This document shows, one piece after another, positions 8,454 to 18,031 of a DNA stretch of 64,000 nucleotides (the stretch's first letter is position 1; the number at the start of each line of letters is the position of its first letter). Position numbers and translations under genes: made by a program. This DNA is from Actinomycetospora lutea (GTDB taxonomy: Bacteria > Actinomycetota > Actinomycetes > Mycobacteriales > Pseudonocardiaceae), in the NCBI RefSeq assembly GCF_028737205.1, contig NZ_JAQZAL010000003.1, positions 62,001-126,000 on the forward strand. Reading direction: 5' to 3'. The notes beneath the pieces were generated by a model that saw only the letters and a list, made by a program, of their open reading frames with translations, ran no database searches and was not told the DNA's origin.

Positions 8454-8754
8454 CGACACCCCTCCTCGTCGCGGCTTGCGAGGTCGCCGGCAGCATGCCC
8501 CGTCCGGCCGCGGGCCGACACCTCGGACCCGGCCGGGTGCCCCCGAACGGGCGGATAGACTCGGCGTGGGACCCCATCGTGGGGCGAAGCGGACACGCTC
8601 CGTCCACGACCCATCCGGTAAAGTTCTTTTACCGAGACGGGAACCGATCCGGCGGACACGTCGTTGGACCGGGTGGACGAGAGAGTCCGCGGCCGACCCG
8701 GCCGATGACGAGCCCGCCATCGGTGCCGGTCTCCGCTGAGGAGGAGGACGAGAG
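8454..8754 (+). other. Intergenic leader of the Bax inhibitor-like gene
   Basis: No confident gene. A TAGACT box at 8556-8561 could drive a leader of about 190 nt. A hairpin CCCCATCGTGGGG (8572-8584) and an AT-rich inverted repeat follow. A possible 57-codon ORF from GTG 8566 to 8739, ending just before the main Shine-Dalgarno, contains a TTA codon at 8629-8631; I do not annotate it as a gene. Confidence 0.4.
8617..8633. promoter_or_regulatory. AT-rich inverted repeat GGTAAA-N5-TTTACC
   Basis: Perfect 6-bp arms around GTTCT. The AT content stands out in a very GC-rich region, 120 nt upstream of the membrane-protein start. It is either an operator or an RNA hairpin; the sequence cannot distinguish them. 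Confidence 0.45.
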
Positions 8755-9585
8755 GTGCGCACCAGCAGCAACCCGGCGTTCCGCAACCTGCCCACCTCGC
8801 CGGGTGGGTACGCGCGGTTCGGCCCTGCAGGCGGGGCCCCGGCCGGCATGGCCGGCGCCGGGGGCATGTTCGGCGGGGGCGGCAGCCCCATGCCGACCGC
8901 GGCGGCGGACGACCGTCCGCTCACCGTGGACGACGTGGTCCAGAAGACCGCACTCAACGTGGTCCTCGCCCTCGCGGTCGGCGTGGCCACCGCGTGGAGC
9001 GGCATCTACGTGCTGGGGCTCCTCGGCTTCGTGGTCGGCCTGGTCCTCGCGCTGATCATCATCTTCAAGCAGAGCACCAACAAGTGGCTGGTGCTGGGCT
9101 ACTCGGCGTTCGAGGGCATGGCGCTCGGTGCCATCACCGGGGTGTTCCAGAACCTCGCGACCTCGCCGGGCGGCAGCAGCTTCGCCGGCATCGGCGTCCA
9201 GGCCGTCCTGGGCACGCTGGGCGTGTTCATCGGCATGCTCGTCGTCTACAAGACCGGCGCCATCCGCGTGACCCCGCGCCTGACCAAGATGGTCATCGGT
9301 GCGGCGATCGGCGTGATCGTGCTCATGCTGGCCAACCTCGTCGCGGGCTTCTTCGTCCCCGGCGGCATGGGCCTGCGTGACGGCGGGACGCTGGCGATCA
9401 TCTTCAGCCTGGTCTGCATCGCCATCGGCGCCTTCATGCTGATGCTCGACTTCGACCAGGCCGACCAGGCGGTCAAGGCCGGCGTCCCCGCGCGCTTCGC
9501 GTGGTACCTCGCCTTCGGCTTCATGACCACGCTGGTCTGGCTCTACATCGAGATCCTGCGCCTGCTCAGCTACTTCCGCGAGTAG
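8755..9585 (+). CDS. Bax inhibitor-1 / YccA family membrane protein
   Basis: Integral membrane protein of 276 aa with a Gly/Pro/Ala-rich cytoplasmic N-terminus (about 1-55) and seven hydrophobic helices. Seen: AFEGMALGAITGVFQ and the last-helix segment FGFMTTLVWLYIEILRLLSYFRE, both characteristic of the actinobacterial BI-1/YccA family. Homologues elsewhere act in calcium leak or membrane-protease control; the role here is unproven. The start is GTG, preceded by a strong AGGAGGAGG site. A hairpin terminator follows the stop. Confidence 0.9.
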   Translation: MRTSSNPAFRNLPTSPGGYARFGPAGGAPAGMAGAGGMFGGGGSPMPTAAADDRPLTVDDVVQKTALNVVLALAVGVATAWSGIYVLGLLGFVVGLVLALIIIFKQSTNKWLVLGYSAFEGMALGAITGVFQNLATSPGGSSFAGIGVQAVLGTLGVFIGMLVVYKTGAIRVTPRLTKMVIGAAIGVIVLMLANLVAGFFVPGGMGLRDGGTLAIIFSLVCIAIGAFMLMLDFDQADQAVKAGVPARFAWYLAFGFMTTLVWLYIEILRLLSYFRE

Positions 9586-9602
9586 GGCGCTGCCCGAGAC
9601 GA

Positions 9603-9634
9603 CGGCCCCTTCCGCCACGCTGCGGGAGGGGCCG
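9603..9634. terminator. Convergent hairpin terminator
   Basis: CGGCCCCTTCCGC pairs with GCGGGAGGGGCCG with one mismatch, between the converging membrane-protein and thiolase genes. Confidence 0.6.
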
Positions 9635-9717
9635 CCGTGCGTCCGGAGCCGGTTCGGTCGCACCGGGTGGTGTGAGCGCCGGGTGGTGTGAGCGCCGCGC
9701 CCCGGGTTGCGTCCGGC

Positions 9718-10962
9718 TCAGCTCAGGCGTTCGAGCACCATCGCCATGCCCTGCCCGCCGCCGACGCACATGGTCTCGAGGCCCAGGGTCGCGTCGCGGG
9801 TGCGCAGGCCGTTGATCAGCGTCGTGGCGATGCGCGCGCCGGTCATGCCGAACGGGTGGCCGACGGCGATCGAGCCGCCGTGCACGTTGAGCTTGGCCTC
9901 CATGTCCTCGTCGCTCATCCCGAGCCCGCGGGCCGAGGGGATGACCTGCGCGGCGAAGGCCTCGTTGATCTCGACGAGGTCCACGTCCGCGATGCCCAGT
10001 CCGGCGCGGGCCAGGGCGCGGGCGGACGCCTCGATCGGTCCGAGGCCCATGATCTCGGGGGACAGCGCGCTGACCGCCGTCGACACGATGCGCGCGAGCG
10101 GGGTGATCCCCAGGGCCTCGGCGCGCTCGGCGGACATCACCACGAGGGCCGCGGCGCCGTCGTTGAGCGGGCAGGCGTTGCCGGCGGTGATGCGCCCGTC
10201 GGGGCGGAAGACGGGCTTGAGGTCGGCGAGTGCCTCGTAGGTGGTGCTCGGGCGCGGGCTGTCGTCGTGCTCCATGACCGAGCCGTCGGGCAGGCGCACC
10301 GGCGTGATCTCGCGCGCCCAGAACCCCGAGTCCTGCGCCCGCGCCGCGTTCCGCTGCGACCGGTGGGCGAAGCGGTCCATCTCCTCGCGGGTGACGCCCT
10401 CGGCGAGCGCGACGTTCTCGGCGGTCTGCCCCATCGCGATGTAGGCGTCGGGAAGCAGGCCGTCGGCGCGGGGGTCGTGCCACTCGGTGGCGCCCGCGGC
10501 GGCGACGTCGGCGGTGCGCTGCTCGGCGTCGGCGAACAGCGGGTTGTGGGTGTCGGGCCAGGAGTCGGAGTTGCCCTTCTCGAACCGCGACACGGTCTCG
10601 ACCCCGGCGGCGAGGAAGACGTCGCCCTCGCCGGCGCGGATGGCGTGCGCGGCCATCCGGGCGGTCTGCAGCGACGACGAGCAGTAGCGGGTGATCGTCG
10701 CGCCGGGCAGCCGGTCCATCCCGAGCTCGACGGCGACGATCCGCGCCATGTTGAAGCCCTGCTCACCACCGGGCAGGCCGCAGCCGAGCAGCAGGTCCTC
10801 GACCTCGTCCGGGTCGAGCGCCGGGACCGCGTCGAGGGCGGCGCGCACCACCTGCCCGGTGAGGTCGTCCGGGCGCATCGCGGCCAGCGAGCCCTTGCGG
10901 GCGCGGCCGATGGGCGAGCGGACGGCGGACACGATGACGGCCTCGCGGCCAGGAGCGACCAT
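9718..10962 (-). CDS. fadA: Thiolase (acetyl-CoA acyltransferase)
   Basis: Thiolytic cleavage of 3-ketoacyl-CoA or condensation of acetyl-CoA, most likely in beta-oxidation. The 414-aa protein shows the acyl-accepting cysteine in RYCSSSLQ (C94), NEAFAAQ, the GGSIAVGHPFGMTG histidine (H369) and the C-terminal MCVGGGQG cysteine (C399): a full catalytic set. It is divergent from cbs. The placement near cbs, metB and greA corresponds to fadA3 (Rv1074c) in M. tuberculosis as I recall it. No partner FadB hydratase/dehydrogenase lies beside it. Confidence 0.93.
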   Translation of the reverse strand: MVAPGREAVIVSAVRSPIGRARKGSLAAMRPDDLTGQVVRAALDAVPALDPDEVEDLLLGCGLPGGEQGFNMARIVAVELGMDRLPGATITRYCSSSLQTARMAAHAIRAGEGDVFLAAGVETVSRFEKGNSDSWPDTHNPLFADAEQRTADVAAAGATEWHDPRADGLLPDAYIAMGQTAENVALAEGVTREEMDRFAHRSQRNAARAQDSGFWAREITPVRLPDGSVMEHDDSPRPSTTYEALADLKPVFRPDGRITAGNACPLNDGAAALVVMSAERAEALGITPLARIVSTAVSALSPEIMGLGPIEASARALARAGLGIADVDLVEINEAFAAQVIPSARGLGMSDEDMEAKLNVHGGSIAVGHPFGMTGARIATTLINGLRTRDATLGLETMCVGGGQGMAMVLERLS

Positions 10963-11082
10963 GCCGCGACCCTACGACCGCGCGGCGGCCGGAGGGGGCG
11001 ACGGCGGCGACGGGCACGTGATCCCGGGCACGACCGTGGGGGCGAGCGGCGTCCCGGGCGGGCGAGCCCGGAAGATGGAGGT

Positions 11083-12486
<1,404 letters not shown>

Positions 12487-12502
12487 CGGGGAGGTGCCTA
12501 GG

Positions 12503-13657
12503 GTGGACGAGGTGAACGGCTTCTCGACGCGCGCCCTGCACGACGGGCAGGAGCCCGACCCGACCACGGGCGCGGTGGTCGTCCCGATCTTCGCGACGTC
12601 CACGTTCGCCCAGGACGGCGTCGGCGGGCTGCGCTCGGGCTACGAGTACGCGCGCACCGGCAACCCCTCGCGGACCTCGCTCGAGACGACGCTGGCCTCG
12701 CTGGAGGGCGGGCGCCACGCCCGCGCGTTCGCGTCGGGCATGGCCGCCGAGGACGCGCTGCTGCGCGGCGTGCTGCGCCCCGGCGACCACGTGCTCATCC
12801 CGCTGGACGCCTACGGCGGCACCTACCGGCTGATCTCGACGGTCTACTGCGACTGGGGCGTCGAGTACACCGCCGTCGACACGGCCGACCTCGACGCGGT
12901 GCGCGCGGCGATCCGGCCCAACACCAAGATCCTCTGGTGCGAGACGCCGACCAACCCGCTGCTCGGCATCGCCGACATCGCGGCTCTCGGCGCGCTGGCC
13001 CGCGAGCACGACCTCATGCTGGTCGTCGACAACACGTTCGCCTCGCCCTACCTGCAGACCCCGCTCGCGCTCGGCGCCCACGTCGTCGTGCACTCGACGA
13101 CGAAGTACCTCGGCGGGCACTCCGACGTCGTCGGCGGCGCGCTCGTCACCGACGACGACGAGCTGCACGTGACGCTGGGCAAGATGCAGAACGGGATGGG
13201 TGCGGTGCCCTCGCCGTTCGACTGCTTCCTCACCCAGCGCGGGCTCAAGACGCTCGCGGTGCGCATGGAGCGCCACAGCGACAACGCCGAGCGGGTCGCC
13301 GACGTCCTCGCCGCCCACCCGGCGATCACCGCGGTGCTCTACCCGGGGCGCGCCGACCACCCGGGCCACGAGGTCGCCGCCAAGCAGATGCGCCGCTTCG
13401 GCGGGATGGTCTCGGTGCGCGTGGCGGGCGGCGAGCAGGCCGCCCGCGACCTGTGTGCCGCCACCCGCGTGTTCACCCTCGCCGAGTCACTGGGCGGGGT
13501 GGAGTCGCTCATCGAGCACCCGGGCGCCATGACCCACGCGTCGGCGGCCGGCTCGCTGCTCGAGGTCCCCTCCGACCTCGTGCGCCTGTCGGTCGGCCTG
13601 GAGGACGCCGACGACCTCGTCGACGACCTGCGCCGGGCCCTCGACACGCTCTCCTAA
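12503..13657 (+). CDS. metB: Cystathionine gamma-synthase/-lyase family
   Basis: PLP enzyme of the Cys/Met metabolism family, 384 aa: gamma-synthase (O-acyl-homoserine plus cysteine) or gamma-lyase. Seen: YARTGNPSRTSLE, ETPTNPLL, DNTFASPYLQ and the PLP-lysine segment HSTTKYLGGHSD. Clustering with cbs suggests that the pair runs transsulfuration in one or both directions. I chose the GTG at 12503 because GGGGAGG lies 8 nt upstream; GTG at 12494 and 12512 are alternatives, the last placed 7 nt after a TAGGGT box. The stop shares bases with the stop of the opposite-strand gene. Confidence 0.92.
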   Translation: MDEVNGFSTRALHDGQEPDPTTGAVVVPIFATSTFAQDGVGGLRSGYEYARTGNPSRTSLETTLASLEGGRHARAFASGMAAEDALLRGVLRPGDHVLIPLDAYGGTYRLISTVYCDWGVEYTAVDTADLDAVRAAIRPNTKILWCETPTNPLLGIADIAALGALAREHDLMLVVDNTFASPYLQTPLALGAHVVVHSTTKYLGGHSDVVGGALVTDDDELHVTLGKMQNGMGAVPSPFDCFLTQRGLKTLAVRMERHSDNAERVADVLAAHPAITAVLYPGRADHPGHEVAAKQMRRFGGMVSVRVAGGEQAARDLCAATRVFTLAESLGGVESLIEHPGAMTHASAAGSLLEVPSDLVRLSVGLEDADDLVDDLRRALDTLS

Positions 13658-14085
13658 CCGCGCACGCTGTCGCCGTAGATCCGCTCCACGGTCATGACCA
13701 TGAGCACGCGGCGGTCGGCGACCATCGTCGCGCGGTAGTCGTCCCAGTCCGGGTGCTCGCCCGCGGCGGTGCGGTAATAGTTGACGAGCGCCTCGACCTC
13801 GGGGGAGTGCGGGTCGGCGCCCGGGCCGGTCAGCGTCACCGGGCCCTCGGCGGTGGCCCACGCCCACCCGTCGGGGGCGGTGACCTCGAGGGCCGCGCGC
13901 GGGTCGCGCCGCAGGTTGGCGGTCTTGGCCCGCCCCTCGGTCATCGACACCGACAGCGTGCCCGTGGCGGGGTCGTAGAACGGCATGACGGGGGAGAGCT
14001 GGGGCAGCCCGTCGCGCTTGATGGTGGCGAGGACGCCGAGGCGGCTCTCGGCGAGCAGGGCGCGCGGATCGAAGGAGGACGTCAC
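13654..14085 (-). CDS. PPOX-class (F420/FMN) split-barrel oxidoreductase
   Basis: Small flavin- or F420-binding protein of 143 aa in the pyridoxamine-phosphate-oxidase-like superfamily. Seen: ESRLGVLATIKRDGLPQLSPV at the N-terminus, the cofactor-phosphate segment MTEGRAKTANLRRDPRAAL, and DWDDYRATMVADRRVLMV at the end, typical of the actinobacterial F420-dependent group (Rv1155-like). The substrate is unknown. It is convergent with metB, the two stop codons overlapping by two bases. Confidence 0.87.
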   Translation of the reverse strand: MTSSFDPRALLAESRLGVLATIKRDGLPQLSPVMPFYDPATGTLSVSMTEGRAKTANLRRDPRAALEVTAPDGWAWATAEGPVTLTGPGADPHSPEVEALVNYYRTAAGEHPDWDDYRATMVADRRVLMVMTVERIYGDSVRG

Positions 14086-14100
14086 CCCTCGATGATGCGC

Positions 14101-14352
14101 CTACCCGCGGCGCGAGGCGGGGTCGTGATCGGCCGGGTCGCCCGTCAGCGGGTCGATCTCGCCGGGCTTGAGGCAGCCGCCCTCGAGCGAGATGCCGTCG
14201 GGGGTGCTGACGTAGCGGGCCGGGTCGTCGCAGCCCGCGGACCCGACCGTGCCCACCGCGGCGAGGGCGAGCAGCGCGGCGAGCAGCAGCGGCAGCGCCC
14301 GGGCGAGGCGCGTGACGCGCGCGTCGGGCGGCATCGTGGCCACCGTCCCCAC
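14101..14352 (-). CDS. Small exported or membrane-anchored protein
   Basis: An 83-residue product. Basic N-terminus, hydrophobic helix (about residues 20-43, LPLLLAALLALAAVGTVG), then a short polar domain with two cysteines (GCDDP and GGCLKPG) that could form a disulfide outside the membrane. A GTG start with GGAGG just upstream is used here; ATG six codons later is possible. No family recognised. It lies 15 nt upstream of the oxidoreductase gene on the same strand, so the two may be co-transcribed. Confidence 0.6.
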   Translation of the reverse strand: MGTVATMPPDARVTRLARALPLLLAALLALAAVGTVGSAGCDDPARYVSTPDGISLEGGCLKPGEIDPLTGDPADHDPASRRG

Positions 14353-14586
14353 CCCCCTCCGGCTTCGAGCACGGCGGCGTGCTCACGCCGATACCACAAG
14401 GCTACCGACGCTCCGCGAGTGCGACCCCGACGCGCACGATCGGGCGTCCGGCGACGGCGGGAGCGCGACGACCGGTCGCGGGCGGCGCCTTCACAGCACG
14501 TTCACCGCTCACCCCGCCGCTCGTCGGAGAGGAACGCCTGAGCGGGCCCTGAGCGGACCCCGAGCGTGCCGGGCGCGGGCGGGTGC

Positions 14587-14592
14587 CAGGAT
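14587..14592 (+). promoter_or_regulatory. -10 box CAGGAT, leaderless-type
   Basis: Lies 7 nt before the GTG of the threonine ammonia-lyase gene. No Shine-Dalgarno is present. Confidence 0.4.
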
Positions 14593-14599
14593 CGGTGCC

Positions 14600-15799
14600 G
14601 TGGAGCTCGTCCGTCCGGCCGACGTCGCGGCGGCGCGGGACGCGCTGGCCGGCGTGGTCCGCGAGACGCCGGTGACGCCCTCGCGGGCCCTGGAGGCGGT
14701 GACCGGCGGCCCCGTCCTGCTCAAGTGCGAGAACCTCCAGCGGACGGGCAGCTTCAAGATCCGGGGGGCGTACCGGCGCATCGAGCGGCTCACCCCGGAC
14801 GAGCGCGCGGCCGGGGTGGTGGCCGCGAGCGCCGGCAACCACGCCCAGGGCGTCGCGCTCGCGGCGCAGCTGCTCGGCACCCGGGCCACGGTGTTCATGC
14901 CGGCCGGGGCGCCGCTGCCCAAGATCGAGGCCACCGGGGAGTACGGGGCCGAGGTCGAGCTCGTCGACACGCTGGACGAGACGTTCACGGCGGCGACGGC
15001 GTACGCGCAGCGGACCGGGGCGGTGCTGATCCACCCCTTCGACCACCCCGACATCGTCGCGGGCCAGGGCACGGTCGGGCTGGAGATCCTCGAGCAGGTC
15101 CCGGACGTCGCGACGATCGTCGTCTGCACGGGCGGCGGCGGGCTGCTCTCCGGGATCGCGGCGGCGTGCGCGCCGGCCGGCGTGCGGGTCGTCGGCGCCC
15201 AGGCCGCGGGGCTCGCCGCCTGGCCGCCGTCGCTGGACGCGGGCGCCCCGACGAGCGTGGCCGGGGCGACCATCGCCGACGGCATCGCGGTCTCCCGGCC
15301 CGGCGAGGTGACGTTCGCGCACGTGCGGGCCCTGGTCGACGAGATCGTCACCGTGGGCGAGGAGGCCATCGCCCGCGGCGTGCTGCGCTGCCTCGAGCGC
15401 GAGAAGCTGCTCGTCGAGCCCGCGGGGGCGGCGGCCGTGGCGGCGGTCGCGGAGAACCCCCGGCGCTGGCCCGCGCCCGTGGTCGCGGTGCTCTCCGGCG
15501 GCAACGTCGACCCGATGCTGCTGGTCGACATCGTGCGGCGCGGCCTGGTCGCCGCCGGCCGGTACGCGGCGCTGCGCGTGCGCCTCACCGACCGTCCGGG
15601 CTACCTCGCGGACGTGCTGCGCCGCGTGGGGCGGGCGGGCGGCAACGTCGTCGACGTCGAGCACCGCCGGCTGACCGGATCCGGTGCCGCGCCGGGCACC
15701 GTGGACGTGGCCCTCACGCTCGAGGCGCGGGGCCACGACCACCGGGCGGCGATCCTCGCCGAGCTCGCGGGCGCGGGCTACGAGGTGGCGGGGGAGTGA
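14600..15799 (+). CDS. ilvA: Threonine ammonia-lyase (dehydratase) with ACT domain
   Basis: PLP enzyme converting threonine to 2-oxobutanoate. The 399-aa product has the PLP lysine in SFKIRGAYRR (K53), SAGNHAQGVA, the glycine-rich TGGGGLLSG, and a single C-terminal ACT-type domain (about 325-399, RLTDRPGYLADVLRRVG). One ACT domain and this length suit the shorter TdcB-like/actinobacterial class, which may be less tightly isoleucine-regulated than E. coli IlvA; regulation cannot be read here. The GTG start is inferred from the upstream CAGGAT box. Confidence 0.9.
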   Translation: MELVRPADVAAARDALAGVVRETPVTPSRALEAVTGGPVLLKCENLQRTGSFKIRGAYRRIERLTPDERAAGVVAASAGNHAQGVALAAQLLGTRATVFMPAGAPLPKIEATGEYGAEVELVDTLDETFTAATAYAQRTGAVLIHPFDHPDIVAGQGTVGLEILEQVPDVATIVVCTGGGGLLSGIAAACAPAGVRVVGAQAAGLAAWPPSLDAGAPTSVAGATIADGIAVSRPGEVTFAHVRALVDEIVTVGEEAIARGVLRCLEREKLLVEPAGAAAVAAVAENPRRWPAPVVAVLSGGNVDPMLLVDIVRRGLVAAGRYAALRVRLTDRPGYLADVLRRVGRAGGNVVDVEHRRLTGSGAAPGTVDVALTLEARGHDHRAAILAELAGAGYEVAGE

Positions 15800-15817
15800 G
15801 TGCCCGATCCCCGGGGA

Positions 15818-16312
15818 TCAGGCGCGGTACGGCTCCGCCGAGACGAGCGTGACCTCCATCGACCCGCCGTCGGGCAGGTCGTAGCTCACGGTGTCGCCGG
15901 CCTTCGCGCCGAGCAGCGCCGAGCCGAGCGGGGAGTTCGGCGAGTAGACCTCGAGGTCGCCGTGGGCGCCCTCCTCGCGCGAGCCGAGCAGGAAGGTCTC
16001 GGTGTCGTCGTCGCCCTCGAACCGCACGGTCAGCACGGTGCCGGGGACGGCGGTGCCGCTCTCGGTGGGCGTCTCGCCGACCTTCGCGGTGTGCAGCAGC
16101 TCCTGGAGGTGGCGGATGCGGGCCTCCATGACGCCCTGCTCCTCGCGGGCGGCGTGGTAGCCGCCGTTCTCCTTGAGGTCGCCCTCCTCGCGCGCGGCGT
16201 TGATCTTCTGCGCGATCACGGGACGCTGGGCGACGAGGTCGTCGAGCTCGGCCTTCAGCCGGTCGTGGGCATCCTGGGTCAGCCAGGTCACCTGCGTCTG
16301 CGTCTCGGTCAC
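15818..16312 (-). CDS. greA: Transcription elongation factor GreA
   Basis: Rescues backtracked RNA polymerase by stimulating transcript cleavage. The 164-aa protein has an N-terminal coiled coil (about 1-80), with [17 protein letters not shown], the acidic tip [22 protein letters not shown], and a C-terminal FKBP-like domain ([21 protein letters not shown]). Start GTG has a GAGGAG site about 10 nt upstream; a TTG three codons earlier is too close to it. An intrinsic terminator on the same strand lies about 120 nt upstream, which may control its leader. Confidence 0.96.
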   Translation of the reverse strand: MTETQTQVTWLTQDAHDRLKAELDDLVAQRPVIAQKINAAREEGDLKENGGYHAAREEQGVMEARIRHLQELLHTAKVGETPTESGTAVPGTVLTVRFEGDDDTETFLLGSREEGAHGDLEVYSPNSPLGSALLGAKAGDTVSYDLPDGGSMEVTLVSAEPYRA

Positions 16313-16750
16313 GTCGATCAACTCCTCGGAGGTCCGTTCCCGCGCTGCGCGGGTCGGCGGCCTGTTCTCCTCGCGGGCCCTACGGACACCGCGCCGGCGT
16401 GCACGGTGTCGGCGGCCCCGGGGGCCACAGACGGAAAAACACGGCCCGCGGCATGCGGGCCGTGTCGGCCCACGGTAACACGGACGAGCCCGTGCGGAAC
16501 CCGTCCGAGCGTGCCGCCGGCGGGATCGGGTGCGCGTGAAGGGCCTTGACCACCTGCGCTTTTCCTGCTTCACCCCCCGCCGGGGGCCCGGTCCGGAGAT
16601 CCCCGCGAGGGCGGCCGCCCATGATCGCGCAGGGCGCCCGGCGGGGTTGTCGGTGGGGTTGTCGGGGGTGGCCGGGATGATGGAGGCACGCGGGGGCGTT
16701 GTTCCCCGGTGGTCACCAGTTCGACGCACGAGGACGGCTCCGGACAGACG
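16313..16750. other. Divergent intergenic region between greA and mca
   Basis: About 440 nt with no convincing coding sequence. It holds a minus-strand intrinsic terminator and a minus-strand TACCGT box at 16472-16477. Toward mca there is a GC-rich repeat-like stretch (16640-16670, GTTGTCGG twice). A promoter for mca is not clear. Confidence 0.4.
16434..16465 (-). terminator. Intrinsic terminator upstream of greA (attenuator candidate)
   Basis: Ten-pair GC stem (16440-16449 with 16455-16464, 5-nt loop) plus an A-T closing pair, followed on the minus strand by five T. No minus-strand gene lies immediately upstream for it to end, so it may act inside the greA leader. Confidence 0.65.
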
Positions 16751-17659
16751 ATGAGCGCACTCCCTACCGATCAGCCGCTGCGGCTCCTGTCGGTGCACGC
16801 CCACCCCGATGACGAGTCCAGCAAGGGCGCGGCCTCCTGCGCGCGCTACGTCGCGGACGGTGTCGAGGTCATGGTCGTGACGTGCACCGGCGGCGAGGCC
16901 GGCAGCATCCTCAACCCCGCGATGGACACCCCCGAGGTGCAGGCCGACATGGTCGGCACGCGCCGTGCCGAGATGGAGAAGGCCGCGGCCATCCTCGGGG
17001 TCCGGCACCGCTGGCTCGGCTTCGTCGACTCGGGCCTGCCCGAGGGCGACCCGAAGCCCCCGCTGCCGCCGGGCTGCTTCGCCCTCGAGCCGCTCGAGGT
17101 GCCCACCGAGGCGCTCGTGCGGCTGGCGCGCGAGTTCCGCCCGCACGTCGTCGTCACCTACGACGAGAACGGCGGCTACCCCCACCCCGACCACATCCGC
17201 ACCCACGAGGTGTCGATGGCGGCGTTCGACGCGGCCGGCGACCCGGACCGGTTCCCGCTGGCCGGCGAGCCGTGGCAGCCGCTGAAGCTCTACTACTCGC
17301 ACGGCTTCTCCAAGGCCCGGATCCAGGCGTTCCACGAGGCCCTGCTCGAGGCCGGCATGGAGTCGCCGTGGGCGGAGTGGCTCGAGCGGTGGGACGACTC
17401 GCGGCAGGACCCGGGTACGCGGATCACCACGCGCGTCGCCTGCGCGGAGTACTTCCCCGTCCGCGACGACGCGCTGCGGGCGCACGCGACGCAGATCGAC
17501 CCCAACGGCCGCTGGTTCCAGATGCCGATGGAGATGCAGCAGCGGGTCTGGCCCACCGAGGACTACGAGCTCGCCCGCTCGCTGGTCGACACCGACGAGA
17601 GCCACGAGACCCCCGGTGACGACCTCTTCGCCGGCGTCCGGGAGCGGGTCGGCGCATGA
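16751..17659 (+). CDS. mca: Mycothiol S-conjugate amidase
   Basis: Zinc amidase that cleaves mycothiol adducts of electrophiles and drugs, releasing a mercapturic acid for export. The 302-aa product has the intact metal/base motif AHPDDE (17-22), [14 protein letters not shown], and [13 protein letters not shown] with the third zinc ligand. These sequences and the position before a small membrane protein match Mca rather than MshB. It shows that the host makes mycothiol. ATG overlaps no neighbour; the stop overlaps the next start (ATGA). Confidence 0.95.
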   Translation: MSALPTDQPLRLLSVHAHPDDESSKGAASCARYVADGVEVMVVTCTGGEAGSILNPAMDTPEVQADMVGTRRAEMEKAAAILGVRHRWLGFVDSGLPEGDPKPPLPPGCFALEPLEVPTEALVRLAREFRPHVVVTYDENGGYPHPDHIRTHEVSMAAFDAAGDPDRFPLAGEPWQPLKLYYSHGFSKARIQAFHEALLEAGMESPWAEWLERWDDSRQDPGTRITTRVACAEYFPVRDDALRAHATQIDPNGRWFQMPMEMQQRVWPTEDYELARSLVDTDESHETPGDDLFAGVRERVGA

Positions 17660-18003
17660 GCCCCCTGGCCGTGTGGTGGACGCTGCTCCCGACGCGGGTG
17701 CCGGCGCCCCCGCCGGGGGGTGCGCCGGGCAGCGAGCGCGGCGAGGAGTTCGGCAAGACCTCGCCGATCGCCCTGGTGGTGATCCTGCTGCTCGGCCTGG
17801 CGACGGCCCTGCTCATCCGCTCGATGACCAAGCGGCTGCGCAACGTGCCGGCGTCGTTCGACCCCCCGGAGGAGGACGCCCGCGCGGACCGCCCGGAGCA
17901 GGGCGATGACCCGGACGGCGAAGGCCACCCCGCGGCCGGTCGCGGGGGTACCGACCGGGCCGATCCCGCGGGCGGGCGACCTCCCGGCGCCGGCTCGCCC
18001 TGA
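17656..18003 (+). CDS. Small single-pass membrane protein downstream of mca
   Basis: A 115-residue protein with a short N-terminal hydrophobic stretch, one clear membrane helix (about 36-55, [19 protein letters not shown]), the cytoplasmic motif [17 protein letters not shown] and an acidic disordered tail. This is the Rv1083-type family that follows mca in mycobacteria (recalled). Function unknown. It starts within the mca stop (ATGA), so it is translationally coupled; association with Mca or detoxification is inference from conserved order. Confidence 0.8.
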   Translation: MSPLAVWWTLLPTRVPAPPPGGAPGSERGEEFGKTSPIALVVILLLGLATALLIRSMTKRLRNVPASFDPPEEDARADRPEQGDDPDGEGHPAAGRGGTDRADPAGGRPPGAGSP

Positions 18004-18031
18004 CCCGTCGCGGCTGCGACCATTCCCGGTC

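Noticed and set aside
9718-10962. Possibility that the thiolase gene is part of a beta-oxidation operon
   Set aside because: No hydratase, dehydrogenase or acyl-CoA dehydrogenase gene adjoins it on the same strand.
12503-13657. Annotating the PLP gene specifically as gamma-lyase
   Set aside because: Sequence motifs shared by synthase and lyase; the choice cannot be made from these residues alone.
16380-16622. 80-codon minus-strand frame upstream of greA, a possible gene for the terminator
   Set aside because: It spans the terminator hairpin itself and shows no protein-like features; the hairpin therefore lacks an upstream gene.
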